Shown here one piece after another: positions 43,941-58,500 of a DNA stretch of 64,000 nucleotides. Origin of the DNA: Euwallacea fornicatus (Eukaryota > Arthropoda > Insecta > Coleoptera > Curculionidae); contig NW_027096009.1 of assembly GCF_040115645.1 (NCBI RefSeq), positions 1 through 64,000 of the forward strand, in the 5' to 3' direction. The position numbers were made by a program, and so were the translations under genes. How positions within the stretch are numbered: the first letter of the stretch is position 1; every line of letters begins with the position of its first letter. The notes below the pieces were generated by a model. It was not told where the DNA came from and ran no database searches. It worked only from the letters and a program-made list of their open reading frames with translations.

Positions 43941-44820
43941 TAACATAACGGAACACATCATGATTGTATCATCTTGAGTTTCCACGAAAAATAGTACTTT
44001 ATGAGCTAAAACATACAATTTTTGTGACTTTTCACATGTTGAAGCTCGATAACTTCGGTCAATGAGGATCAAATTTCTTAATCAAAGAGCCAAATGAACC
44101 ATCTCGACGAGATCTTTAAGATGACGTTACACATCATGATTGTATCATCTTGAGTTTCCACGAAAAATAGTACTTTATGAGCTCAAACATACAATTTTTG
44201 TGACATTTCACAGGTTGAAGCTCGATAACTTCGGTCAATGAGGACCAAATTTCTTAATCAAAGACTCAAATGAACCATCTCGACGAGATCTTTAACATAA
44301 CGGAACACATCATGATTGTATCATCTTGAGTTTCCACGAAAAATAGTACTTTATGAGCTAAAACATACAATTTTTGTGACTTTTCACATGTTGAAGCTCG
44401 ATAACTTCGGTCAATGAGGATCAAATTTCTTAATCAAAGAGCCAAATGAACCATCTCGACGAGATCTTTAAGATGACGTTACACATCATGATTGTATCAT
44501 CTTGAGTTTCCACGAAAAATAGTACTTTATGAGCTCAAACATACAATTTTTGTGACATTTCACAGGTTGAAGCTCGATAACTTCGGTCAATGAGGACCAA
44601 ATTTCTTAATCAAAGACTCAAATGAACCATCTCGACGAGATCTTTAACATAACGGAACACATCATGATTGTATCATCTTGAGTTTCCACGAAAAATAGTA
44701 CTTTATGAGCTAAAACATACAATTTTTGTGACTTTTCACATGTTGAAGCTCGATAACTTCGGTCAATGAGGATCAAATTTCTTAATCAAAGAGCCAAATG
44801 AACCACCTCGACGAGATCTT
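43941..44820. repeat. 352-bp dimeric higher-order repeat within S5
   Basis: TAACATAACGG recurs at 43941, 44293 and 44645, exactly 352 bp apart. One dimer is a GACATTTCACAGG monomer followed by a CTAAAACATAC monomer, giving about 2.5 nearly identical dimers. Similar dimers recur singly near 46.6, 47.4, 48.1 and 50.3 kb. Confidence 0.85.
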
Positions 44821-47800
44821 TAACATGACGTAACACATCATGATTGTATCATCTTGAGTTTCCACGAAAAATAGTACTTTATGAGCTAAAACATACAATT
44901 TTTGTGACATTTCACAGGTTGAAGCTCGATAACTTCGGTCAATGAGGACCAAATTTCTTAAACAAAGACTCAAATGAACCTTCTCGACGAGATCTTTAAC
45001 ATAAGGATACACATCATGTTTGTATCATCTTGAGTCTCAAAGAAAAATAGTACTTAATGAGCTCAAACATACAAGTTTTGTGACTTTTCACACTTTGAAG
45101 CTCTATAACTTCGTTCAATGAGGACCATATTTCTTAATCAAAGACTCAAATGAACCATCTCGACGAGATCTTTAACATGACGTAACACATCATGATTGTA
45201 TCATCTTGAGTTTCCACGAAAAATAGTACTTAATGAGCTCAAACATACAATTTTTGTGACTTTTCACATGTTGAAGCTCGATAACTTCGGTCAATGAGGA
45301 CCAAATTTCTTAAACAAAGACTCAAATGAACCATCTCGACGAGATCTGTAACATGACGTTACACATCATGATTGTATCATCTTGAGTTTCCACGAAAAAT
45401 AGTACTTAATGAGCTCAAACATACAATTTTTGTGACTTTTCACATGTTGAAGCTCGATAACATCGGTCAATGAGGACCAAATTTCTTAATCAAAAACTCA
45501 AATGAACCATCTCGACGAGATCTTTAACATGACGTAACACATCATGATTGTATCATCTTTAGTTTCCACGAAAAATAGTACTTAATGAGCTCAAACATAC
45601 AATTTTTGTGACTTTTCACATGTTGAAGCTCGATAACTTCGGTCAATGAGGACCAAATTTCTTAAACAAAGACTCAAATGAACCTTCTCGACGAGATCTT
45701 TAACATAATGATACACATCATGTTTGTATCATCTTGAGTCTCAAAGAAAAATAGTACTTAATGAGCTCAAACATACAAGTTTTGTGACTTTTCACATGTT
45801 GAAGCTCGATAACTTCGGTCAATGAGGTCCAAATTTCTTAAACAAAGACTCAAATGAACCATCTCGACGAGACCTTTAACATGACGTTACACATCATGAT
45901 TGTATCATCTTGAGTCTCAAAGAAAAATAGTACTTTATGAGCTCAAACATACAATTTTTGTGACTTTTCACATGTTGAAGCTCGATAACTTCGGTCAATG
46001 AGGTCCAAATTTCTTAAACAAAGACTCAAATGAACCATCTCGACGAGACCTTTAACATGACGTTACACATCATGATTGTATCATCTTGAGTTTCCACGAA
46101 AAATACTACTTTATGAGCTCAAACATACAATTTTTGTGACTTTTCACATGTTGAAGCTCGATAACTTCGGTCAATGAGGACCAAATTTCTTAATCAAAGA
46201 CTCAAATGAACCATCTCGACGAGATCTTTAACATAATGATACACATCATGTTAGTATCATCTTGAGTTTCAAAGAAAAATAGTACTTAATGAGCTCAAAC
46301 ATACAAGTTTTATGACTTTTCACATTTTGAAGCTCGATAACTTCGGTCAATGAGGACCAAATTTCTTAATCAAAAAGCCAAATGAACCATCTCGACGAGA
46401 TCTTTAAGATGACGTTACACATCATGATTGTATCATCTTGAGTTTCCACGAAAAATAGTACTTTATGAGCTAAAACATACAATTTTTGTGACATTTCACA
46501 GGTTGAAGCTCGATAACTTCGGTCAATGAGGACCAAATTTCTTAATCAAAGACTCAAATGAACCATCTCGACGAGATCTTTAACATAACGGAACACATCA
46601 TGATTGTATCATCTTGAGTTTCCACGAAAAATAGTACTTTATGAGCTAAAACATACAATTTTTGTGACTTTTCACATGTTGAAGCTCGATAACTTCGGTC
46701 AATGAGGATCAAATTTCTTAATCAAAGAGCCAAATGAACCACCTCGACGAGATCTTTAAGATGACGTTACACATCATGATTGTATCATCTTGAGTTTCCA
46801 CGAAAAATAGTACTTTATGAGCTCAAACATACAATTTTTGTGACATTTCACAGGTTGAAGCTCGATAACTTCGGTCAATGAGGACCAAATTTCTTAATCA
46901 AAGACTCAAATGAACCATCTCGACGAGATCTTTAACATGACGTAACACATCATGATTGTATCATCTTGAGTTTCAAAGAAAAATAGTACTTAAAGAGCTC
47001 AAACATACAAGTTTTATGACTTTTCACATTTTGAAGCTCGATAACTTCGGTCAATGAGGACCAAATTTCTTAATCAAAAAGCCAAATGAACCATCTCGAC
47101 GAGATCTTTAAGATGACGTTACACATCATGATTGTATCATCTTGAGTTTCCACGAAAAATAGTACTTTATGAGCTAAAACATACAATTTTGGTGACTTTT
47201 CACATGTTGAAGCTCGATAACTTCGGTCAATGAGGATCAAATTTCTTAATCAAAGAGCCAAATGAACCATCTCGACGAGATCTTTAAGATGACGTTACAC
47301 ATCATGATTGTATCATCTTGAGTTTCCACGAAAAATAGTACTTTATGAGCTCAAACATACAATTTTTGTGACATTTCACAGGTTGAAGCTCGATAACTTC
47401 GGTCAATGAGGACCAAATTTCTTAATCAAAGACTCAAATGAACCATCTCGACGAGATCTTTAACATAACGGAACACATCATGATTGTATCATCTTGAGTT
47501 TCCACGAAAAATAGTACTTTATGAGCTAAAACATACAATTTTTGTGACTTTTCACATGTTGAAGCTCGATAACTTCGGTCAATGAGGATCAAATTTCTTA
47601 ATCAAAGAGCCAAATGAACCACCTCGACGAGATCTTTAACATGACGTAACACATCATGATTGTATCATCTTTAGTTTCCACGAAAAATAGTACTTAATGA
47701 GCTCAAACATACAATTTTTGTGACTTTTCACATGTTGAAGCTCGATAACTTCGGTCAATGAGGACCAAATTTCTTAATCAAAAAGCCAAATGAACCATCT

Positions 47801-50800
47801 CGACGAGATCTTTAAGATGACGTTACACATCATGATTGTATCATCTTGAGTTTCCACGAAAAATAGTACTTTATGAGCTAAAACATACAATTTTTGTGAC
47901 TTTTCACATGTTGAAGCTCGATAACTTCGGTCAATGAGGATCAAATTTCTTAATCAAAGAGCCAAATGAACCATCTCGACGAGATCTTTAAGATGACGTT
48001 ACACATCATGATTGTATCATCTTGAGTTTCCACGAAAAATAGTACTTTATGAGCTCAAACATACAATTTTTGTGACATTTCACAGGTTGAAGCTCGATAA
48101 CTTCGGTCAATGAGGACCAAATTTCTTAATCAAAGACTCAAATGAACCATCTCGACGAGATCTTTAACATAACGGAACACATCATGATTGTATCATCTTG
48201 AGTTTCCACGAAAAATAGTACTTTATGAGCTAAAACATACAATTTTTGTGACTTTTCACATGTTGAAGCTCGATAACTTCGGTCAATGAGGATCAAATTT
48301 CTTAATCAAAGAGCCAAATGAACCACCTCGACGAGATCTTTAACATGACGTAACACATCATGATTGTATCATCTTGAGTTTCCACGAAAAATAGTACTTT
48401 ATGAGCTAAAACATACAATTTTTGTGACTTTTCACATGTTGAAGCTCGATAACTTCGGTCAATGAGGACCAAATTTCTTAAACAAAGACTCAAATGAACC
48501 TTCTCGACGAGATCTTTAACATAATGATACACATCATGTTTGTATCATCTTGAGTCTCAAAGAAAAATAGTACTTAATGAGCTCAAACATACAAGTTTTG
48601 TGACTTTTCACACTTTGAAGCTCTATAACTTCGTTCAATGAGGACCATATTTCTTAATCAAAGACTCAAATGAACCATCTCGACGAGATCTTTAACATGA
48701 CGTAACACATCATGATTGTATCATCTTGAGTTTCCACGAAAAATAGTACTTAATGAGCTCAAACATACAATTTTTGTGACTTTTCACATGTTGAAGCTCG
48801 ATAACTTCGGTCAATGAGGACCAAATTTCTTAAACAAAGACTCAAATGAACCATCTCGACGAGATCTTTAACATGACGTTACACATCATGATTGTATCAT
48901 CTTGAGTTTCCACGAAAAATAGTACTTAATGAGCTCAAACATACAATTTTTGTGACTTTTCACATGTTGAAGCTCGATAACTTCGGTCAATGAGGACCAA
49001 ATTTCTTAAACAAAGACTCAAATGAACCTTCTCGACGAGATCTTTAACATAATGATACACATCATGTTTGTATCATCTTGAGTCTCAAAGAAAAATAGTA
49101 CTTAATGAGCTCAAACATACAAGTTTTGTGACTTTTCACACTTTGAAGCTCTATAACTTCGTTCAATGAGGACCATATTTCTTAATCAAAGACTCAAATG
49201 AACCATCTCGACGAGATCTTTAACATGACGTAACACATCATGATTGTATCATCTTGAGTCTCAAAGAAAAATAGTACTTTATGAGCTCAAACATACAATT
49301 TTTGTGACTTTTCACATGTTGAAGCTCGATAACTTCGGTCAATGAGGTCCAAATTTCTTAAACAAAGACTCAAATGAACCATCTCGACGAGACCTTTAAC
49401 ATGACGTTACACATCATGATTGTATCACCTTGAGTTTCCACGAAAAATACTACTTTATGAGCTCAAACATACAATTTTTGTGACTTTTCACATGTTGAAG
49501 CTCGATAACTTCGGTCAATGAGGACCAAATTTCTTAATCAAAGACTCAAATGAACCATCTCGACGAGATCTTTAACATGACGTAACACATCATGATTGTA
49601 TCATCTTGAGTTTCAAAGAAAAATAGTACTTAAAGAGCTCAAACATACAATTTTTGTAACTTTTCACATGTTGAAGCTCGATAACTTCGGTCAATGAGGA
49701 CCAAATTTCTTAAACAAAGACTCAAATGAACCATCTCGACGAGATCTTTAACATAATGATACACATCATGTTAGTATCATCTTGAGTTTCAAAGAAAAAT
49801 AGTACTTAATGAGCTCAAACATACAAGTTTTATGACTTTTCACATTTTGAAGCTCGATAACTTCGGTCAATGAGGACCAAATTTCTTAATCAAAAAGCCA
49901 AATGAACCATCTCGACGAGATCTTTAAGATGACGTTACACATCATGATTGTATCATCTTGAGTTTCCACGAAAAATAGTACTTTATGAGCTAAAACATAC
50001 AATTTTTGTGACTTTTCACATGTTGAAGCTCGATAACTTCGGTCAATGAGGATCAAATTTCTTAATCAAAGAGCCAAATGAACCATCTCGACGAGATCTT
50101 TAAGATGACGTTACACATCATGATTGTATCATCTTGAGTTTCCACGAAAAATAGTACTTTATGAGCTCAAACATACAATTTTTGTGACATTTCACAGGTT
50201 GAAGCTCGATAACTTCGGTCAATGAGGACCAAATTTCTTAATCAAAGACTCAAATGAACCATCTCGACGAGATCTTTAACATAACGGAACACATCATGAT
50301 TGTATCATCTTGAGTTTCCACGAAAAATAGTACTTTATGAGCTAAAACATACAATTTTTGTGACTTTTCACATGTTGAAGCTCGATAACTTCGGTCAATG
50401 AGGATCAAATTTCTTAATCAAAGAGCCAAATGAACCACCTCGACGAGATCTTTAACATGACGTTACACATCATGATTGTATCATCTTGAGTTTCCACGAA
50501 AAATAGTACTTTATGAGCTCAAACATACAATTTTTGTGACATTTCACAGGTTGAAGCTCGATAACTTCGGTCAATGAGGACCAAATTTCTTAATCAAAGA
50601 CTCAAATGAACCATCTCGACGAGATCTTTAACATAACGGAACACATCATGATTGTATCATCTTGAGTTTCCACGAAAAATAGTACTTTATGAGCTCAAAC
50701 ATACAATTTTTGTGACTTTTCACAGGTTGAAGCTCGATAACTTCGGTCAATGAGGATCAAATTTCTTAATCAAAGAGCTAAAAGAACCATCTCGACGATA

Positions 50801-52560
50801 TCTTTAACATGACGTAACACATCATGATTGTATCATCTTGAGTTTCAAAGAAAAATAGTACTTAATGAGCTCAAACATACAAGTTTTGTGACTTTTCACA
50901 TTTTGAAGCTCGATAAATTCGGTCAATGACGACCAAATTTCTTAATCAAAGACTCCAATGAATCATCTCGACGAGATCTTTAACATGACGTTACACATCA
51001 TGATTGTATCATCTTGAGTTTCAAAGAAAAATAGTACTTAATGAGCTCAAACATACAAGTTTTGTGACTTTTCACATGTTGAAGCTCGATAACTTCGGTC
51101 AATGAGGACCAAATTTCTTAATCAAAGACTCAAATGAACCATCTCGACGAGATCTTTAACATGACGTTACACATCATGATTGTATCATCTTGAGTTTCCA
51201 CGAAAAATACTACTTTATGAGCTCAAACATACAATTTTTGTGACTTTTCACATGTTGAAGCTCGATAACTTCGGTCAATGAGGACCAAATTTCTTAATCA
51301 AATACTCAAATGAACCATCTCGACGAGATCTTTAACATGACGTAACACATCATGATTGTATCATCTTGAGTTTCAAAGAAAAATTGTACTTAAAGAGCTC
51401 AAACATACAATTTTTGTGACTTTTCACATGTTGAAGCTCGATAACTTCGGTCAATGAGGACCAAATTTCTTAAACAAAGACTCAAATGAACCTTCTCGAC
51501 GAGATCTTTAACATAATGATACACATCATATTTGTATCATCTTGAGTTTCAAAGAAAAATAGTACTTAATGAGCTCAAACATACAAGTTTTGTGACTTTT
51601 CACATTTTGAAGCTCGATAACTTCGGTCAATGAGGACCAGATTTATTAATCAAAGAGCCAAATGAACCATCTCGACGAGATCTTTAAGATGACGTTACAC
51701 ATCATGATTGTATCATCTTGAGTTTCCACGAAAAATAGTACTTTATGAGCTAAAACATACAATTTTTGTGACTTTTCACATGTTGAAGCTCGATAACTTC
51801 GGTCAATGAGGACCAAATTTCTTAAACAAAGACTCAAATGAACCATCTCGACGAGATCTTTAACATAACGGAACACATCATGATTGTATCATCTTGAGTT
51901 TCCACGAAAAATAGAACATTATGAGCTCAAACATACAATTTTTGTGACTTTTCACATGTTGAAGCTCGATAACTTCGGTCAATGAGGATCAAATTTCTTA
52001 ATCAAAGAGCCAAATGAACCATCTCGACGAGATCTTTAACATGACGTTACACATCATGATTGTATCATCTTGAGTTTCCACGAAAAATAGAACATTATGA
52101 GCTCAAACATACAATTTTTGTGACTTTTCACATGTTGAAGCTCGATAACTTCGGTCAATGAGGATCAAATTTCTTAATCAAAGACTCCAATGAACCATCT
52201 CGACGAGATCTTTAACATGACGTTACACATCATGATTGTATCATCTTGAGTTTCCACGAAAAATACTACTTTATGAACTCAAACATACAATTTTTGTGAC
52301 TTTTCACATGTTGAAGCTCGATAACTTCGGTTAATGAGGACCAAATTTCTTAATCAAATACTCAAATGAACCATCTCGACGAGATCTTTAACATGACGTA
52401 ACACATCATGATTGTATCATCTTGAGTTTCCACGAAAAATACTACTTTATGAGCTCAAACATACAATTTTTGTGACTTTTCACATGTTGAAGCTCGATAA
52501 CTTCGGTCAATGAGGACCAAATTTCTTAATCAAAGACTCAAATGAACCATCTCGACGAGA

Positions 52561-55500
52561 TGTTTACCATGACGATACACATCATGATTGTATCATCTTG
52601 AGTTTCCACGAAAAATAGAACTTTATGAGCTCAAACATACAATTTTTGTGACTTTTCACATGTTGAAGCTCGATAACTTCGGTCAATGAGGATCAAATTT
52701 CTTAATCAAAGAGCCAAATGAACCATCTCGACGAGATCTTTAACATAATGATACACATCATATTTGTATCATCTTGAGTTTCAAAGAAAAATAGTACTTA
52801 ATGAGCTCAAACATACAAGTTTTGTGACTTTTCACATTTTGAAGCTCGATAACTTCGGTCAATGAGGACCAGATTTCTTAATCAAAGAGCCAAATGAACC
52901 ATCTCGACGAGATCTTTAAGATGACGTTACACATCATGATTGTATCATCTTGAGTTTCCACGAAAAATAGTACTTTATGAGCTCAAACATACAATTTTTG
53001 TGACTTTTCACATGTTGAAGCTCGATAACTTCGGTCAATGAGGATCAAATTTCTTAATCAAAGAGCTAAATGAACCATCTCGACGAGATCTTTAACATGA
53101 CGTTACACATCATGATTGTATCATCTTGAGTTTCAAAGAAAAATAGTACTTAATGAGCTCAAACATACAAGTTTTGTGACTTTTCACATTTTGAAGCTCG
53201 ATAACTTCGGTCAATGAGGATCAAATTTCTTAATCAAAGACTCCAATGAACCATCTCGACGAGATCTTTAACATGACGTTACACATCATGATTGTATCAT
53301 CTTGAGTTTCAAAGAAAAATAGTACTTAATGAGCTCAAACCTACAAGTTTTGTGACTTTTCACATTTTGAAGCTCGATAACTTCGGTCAATGACGACCAA
53401 ATTTCTTAATCAAAGACTCAAATGAACCATCTCGACGAGATCTTTAACATGACGTAACACATCATGATTGTATCATCTTGAGTTTCCACGAAAAATAGTA
53501 CTTTATGAGCTCAAACATACAATTTTTGTGACATTTCACAGGTTGAAGCTCGATAACTTCGGTCAATGAGGACCAAATTTCTTAATCAAAGTCTCAAATG
53601 AACCATCTCGACGAGATCTTTAACATGACGTTACACATCATGATTGTATCATCTTGAGTTTCCACGAAAAATAGTACTTTATGAGCTCAAACATACAAGT
53701 TTTGTGACTTTTCACACTTTGAAGCTCTATAACTTCGTTCAATGAGGACCAAATTTCTTAATTAAAGACTCAAATGAACCATCTCGACGAGATCTTTAAC
53801 ATGACGTAACACATCATGATTGTATCATCTTGAGTTTCGACGAAAAATAGTACTTAATGAGCTCAAACATACAAGTTTTGTGACTTTTCACACTTTGAAG
53901 CTCTATAACTTCGTTCAATGAGGACCAAATTTCTTAATCAAAGACTCAAATGAACCATCTCGACGAGATCTTTAACATAACGGAACACATCATGATTGTA
54001 TCATCTTGAGTTTCCACGAAAAATAGTACTTTATGAGCTCAAACATACAATTTTTGTGACTTTTCACAGGTTGAAGCTCGATAACTTCGGTCAATGAGGA
54101 TCAAATTTCTTAATCAAAGAGCTAAAAGAACCATCTCGACGATATCTTTAACATGACGTAACACATCATGATTGTATCATCTTGAGTTTCCACGAAAAAT
54201 ACTACTTTATGAGCTCAAACATACAATTTTTGTGACTTTTCACATGTTGAAGCTCGATAACTTCGGTCAATGAGGACCAAATTTCTTAATCAAAGACTCA
54301 AATGAACCATCTCGACGAGATCTTTAACATGACGTTACACATCATGATTGTATCATCTTGAGTTTCCACGAAAAATACTACTTTATGAGCTCAAACATAC
54401 AAGTTTTGTGACTTTTCACATTTTGAAGCTCGATAAATTCGGTCAATGACGACCAAATTTCTTAATCAAAGACTCCAATGAATCATCTCGACGAGATCTT
54501 TAACATGACGTTACACATCATGATTGTATCATCTTGAGTTTCAAAGAAAAATAGTACTTAATGAGCTCAAACATACAAGTTTTGTGACTTTTCACATGTT
54601 GAAGCTCGATAACTTCGGTCAATGAGGACCAAATTTCTTAATCAAAGACTCAAATGAACCATCTCGACGAGATCTTTAACATGACGTTACACATAATGAT
54701 TGTATCATCTTGAGTTTCCACGAAAAATACTACTTTATGAGCTCAAACATACAATTTTTGTGACTTTTCACATGTTGAAGCTCGATAACTTCGGTCAATG
54801 AGGACCAAATTTCTTAATCAAATACTCAAATGAACCATCTCGACGAGATCTTTAACATGACGTTACACATCATGATTGTATCATCTTGAGTTTCCACGAA
54901 AAATACTACTTTATGAGCTCAAACATACAATTTTTGTGACTTTTCACATGTTGAAGCTCGATAACTTCGGTCAATGAGGACCAAATTTCTTAATCAAAGA
55001 CTCAAATGAACCATCTCGACGAGATCTTTAACATGACGTTACACATCATGATTGTATCATCTTGAGTTTCCACGAAAAATACTACTTTATGAGCTCAAAC
55101 ATACAATTTTTGTGACTTTTCACATGTTGAAGCTCGATAACTTCGGTCAATGAGGACCAAATTTCTTAAACAAAGACTCAAATGAACCTTCTCGACGAGA
55201 TCTTTAACATAATGATACACATCATATTTGTATCATCTTGAGTTTCAAAGAAAAATAGTACTTAATGAGCTCAAACATACAAGTTTTGTGACTTTTCACA
55301 TTTTGAAGCTCGATAACTTCGGTCAATGAGGACCAGATTTATTAATCAAAGAGCCAAATGAACCATCTCGACGAGATCTTTAAGATGACGTTACACATCA
55401 TGATTGTATCATCTTGAGTTTCCACGAAAAATAGTACTTTATGAGCTAAAACATACAATTTTTGTGACTTTTCACATGTTGAAGCTCGATAACTTCGGTC

Positions 55501-58500
55501 AATGAGGACCAAATTTCTTAAACAAAGACTCAAATGAACCTTCTCGACGAGATCTTTAACATAATGATACACATCATGTTTGTATCATCTTGAGTCTCAA
55601 AGAAAAATAGTACTTTATGAGCTCAAACATACAATTTTTGTGACTTTTCACATGTTGAAGCTCGATAACTTCGGTCAATGAGGATCAAATTTCTTAATCA
55701 AAGAGCCAAATGAACCATCTCGACGAGATCTTTAAGATGACGTTACACATCATGATTGTATTATCTTGAGTTTCCACGAAAAATAGTACTTTATGAGCTC
55801 AAACATACGATTTTTGTGACTTTTCACAGGTTGAAGCTCGATAACTTCGGTCAATGACGACCAAATTTCTTAATCAAAGACTCCAATGAACCATCTCGAC
55901 GAGATCTTTAACATGACGTTACACATCATGATTGTATCATCTTGAGTTTCAAAGAAAAATAGTACTTAATGAGCTCAAACATACAAGTTTTGTGACTTTT
56001 CACATTTTGAAGCTCGATAACTTCGGTCAATGAGGACCAAATTTCTTAAACAAAGACTCAAATGAACCATCTCGACGAGATCTTTACCATGACGATACAC
56101 ATCATGATTGTATCATCTTGAGTTTCCACGAAAAATACTACTTTATGAGCTCAAACATACAATTTTTGTGACTTTTCACATGTTGAAGCTCGATAACTTC
56201 GGTTAATGAGGACCAAATTTCTTAATCAAATACTCAAATGAACCATCTCGACGAGATCTTTAACATGACGTAACACATCATGATTGTATCATCTTGAGTT
56301 TCCACGAAAAATACTACTTTATGAGCTCAAACATACAATTTTTGTGACTTTTCACATGTTGAAGCTCGATAACTTCGGTCAATGAGGACCAAATTTCTTA
56401 ATCAAAGACTCAAATGAACCATCTCGACGAGATGTTTACCATGACGATACACATCATGATTGTATCATCTTGAGTTTCCACGAAAAATAGAACTTTATGA
56501 GCTCAAACATACAATTTTTGTGACTTTTCACATGTTGAAGCTCGATAACTTCGGTCAATGAGGATCAAATTTCTTAATCAAAGAGCCAAATGAACCATCT
56601 CGACGAGATCTTTAACATAATGATACACATCATATTTGTATCATCTTGAGTTTCAAAGAAAAATAGTACTTAATGAGCTCAAACATACAAGTTTTGTGAC
56701 TTTTCACATTTTGAAGCTCGATAACTTCGGTCAATGAGGACCAGATTTCTTAATCAAAGAGCCAAATGAACCATCTCGACGAGATCTTTAAGATGACGTT
56801 ACACATCATGATTGTATCATCTTGAGTTTCCACGAAAAATAGTACTTTATGAGCTCAAACATACAATTTTTGTGACTTTTCACATGTTGAAGCTCGATAA
56901 CTTCGGTCAATGAGGATCAAATTTCTTAATCAAAGAGCTAAATGAACCATCTCGACGAGATCTTTAACATGACGTTACACATCATGATTGTATCATCTTG
57001 AGTTTCAAAGAAAAATAGTACTTAATGAGCTCAAACATACAAGTTTTGTGACTTTTCACATTTTGAAGCTCGATAACTTCGGTCAATGAGGATCAAATTT
57101 CTTAATCAAAGACTCCAATGAACCATCTCGACGAGATCTTTAACATGACGTTACACATCATGATTGTATCATCTTGAGTTTCAAAGAAAAATAGTACTTA
57201 ATGAGCTCAAACCTACAAGTTTTGTGACTTTTCACATTTTGAAGCTCGATAACTTCGGTCAATGACGACCAAATTTCTTAATCAAAGACTCAAATGAACC
57301 ATCTCGACGAGATCTTTAACATGACGTAACACATCATGATTGTATCATCTTGAGTTTCCACGAAAAATAGTACTTTATGAGCTCAAACATACAATTTTTG
57401 TGACTTTTCACAGGTTGAAGCTCGATAACTTCGGTCAATGAGGACCAAATTTCTTAATCAAAGTCTCAAATGAACCATCTCGACGAGATCTTTAACATGA
57501 CGTTACACATCATGATTGTATCATCTTGAGTTTCCACGAAAAATAGAACTTTATGAGCTCAAACATACAATTTTTGTGACTTTTCACATGTTGAAGCTCG
57601 ATAACTTCGGTCAATGAGGATCAAATTTCTTAATCAAAGAGCCAAATGAACCATCTCGACGAGATCTTTAACATAATGATACACATCATATTTGTATCAT
57701 CTTGAGTTTCAAAGAAAAATAGTACTTAATGAGCTCAAACATACAAGTTTTGTGACTTTTCACATTTTGAAGCTCGATAACTTCGGTCAATGAGGACCAG
57801 ATTTCTTAATCAAAGAGCCAAATGAACCATCTCGACGAGATCTTTAAGATGACGTTACACATCATGATTGTATCATCTTGAGTTTCCACGAAAAATACTA
57901 CTTTATGAGCTCAAACATACAATTTTTGTGACTTTTCACATGTTGAAGCTCGATAACTTCGGTCAATGAGGATCAAATTTCTTAACCAAAGAGCTAAAAG
58001 AACCATCTCGACGATATCTTTAACATGACGTAACACATCATATTTGTATCATCTTGAGTTTCAAAGAAAAATAGTACTTAATGAGCTCAAACATACAAGT
58101 TTTGTGACTTTTCACATTTTGAAGCTCGATAACTTCGGTCAATGAGGACCAGATTTATTAATCAAAGAGCCAAATGAACCATCTCGACGAGATCTTTAAG
58201 ATGACGTTACACATCATGATTGTATCATCTTGAGTTTCCACGAAAAATAGTACTTTATGAGCTAAAACATACAATTTTTGTGACTTTTCACATGTTGAAG
58301 CTCGATAACTTCGGTCAATGAGGACCAAATTTCTTAAACAAAGACTCAAATGAACCTTCTCGACGAGATCTTTAACATAATGATACACATCATGTTTGTA
58401 TCATCTTGAGTCTCAAAGAAAAATAGTACTTTATGAGCTCAAACATACAATTTTTGTGACTTTTCACATGTTGAAGCTCGATAACTTCGGTCAATGAGGA

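Noticed and set aside
44782..45012. 76-codon minus-strand ORF in satellite, recurring at 48302, 51646, 55342, 58158 and 61325
   Set aside because: It is a read-through of 1.3 monomers with the stops removed by monomer variants. Its spacing only reflects higher-order repeats.
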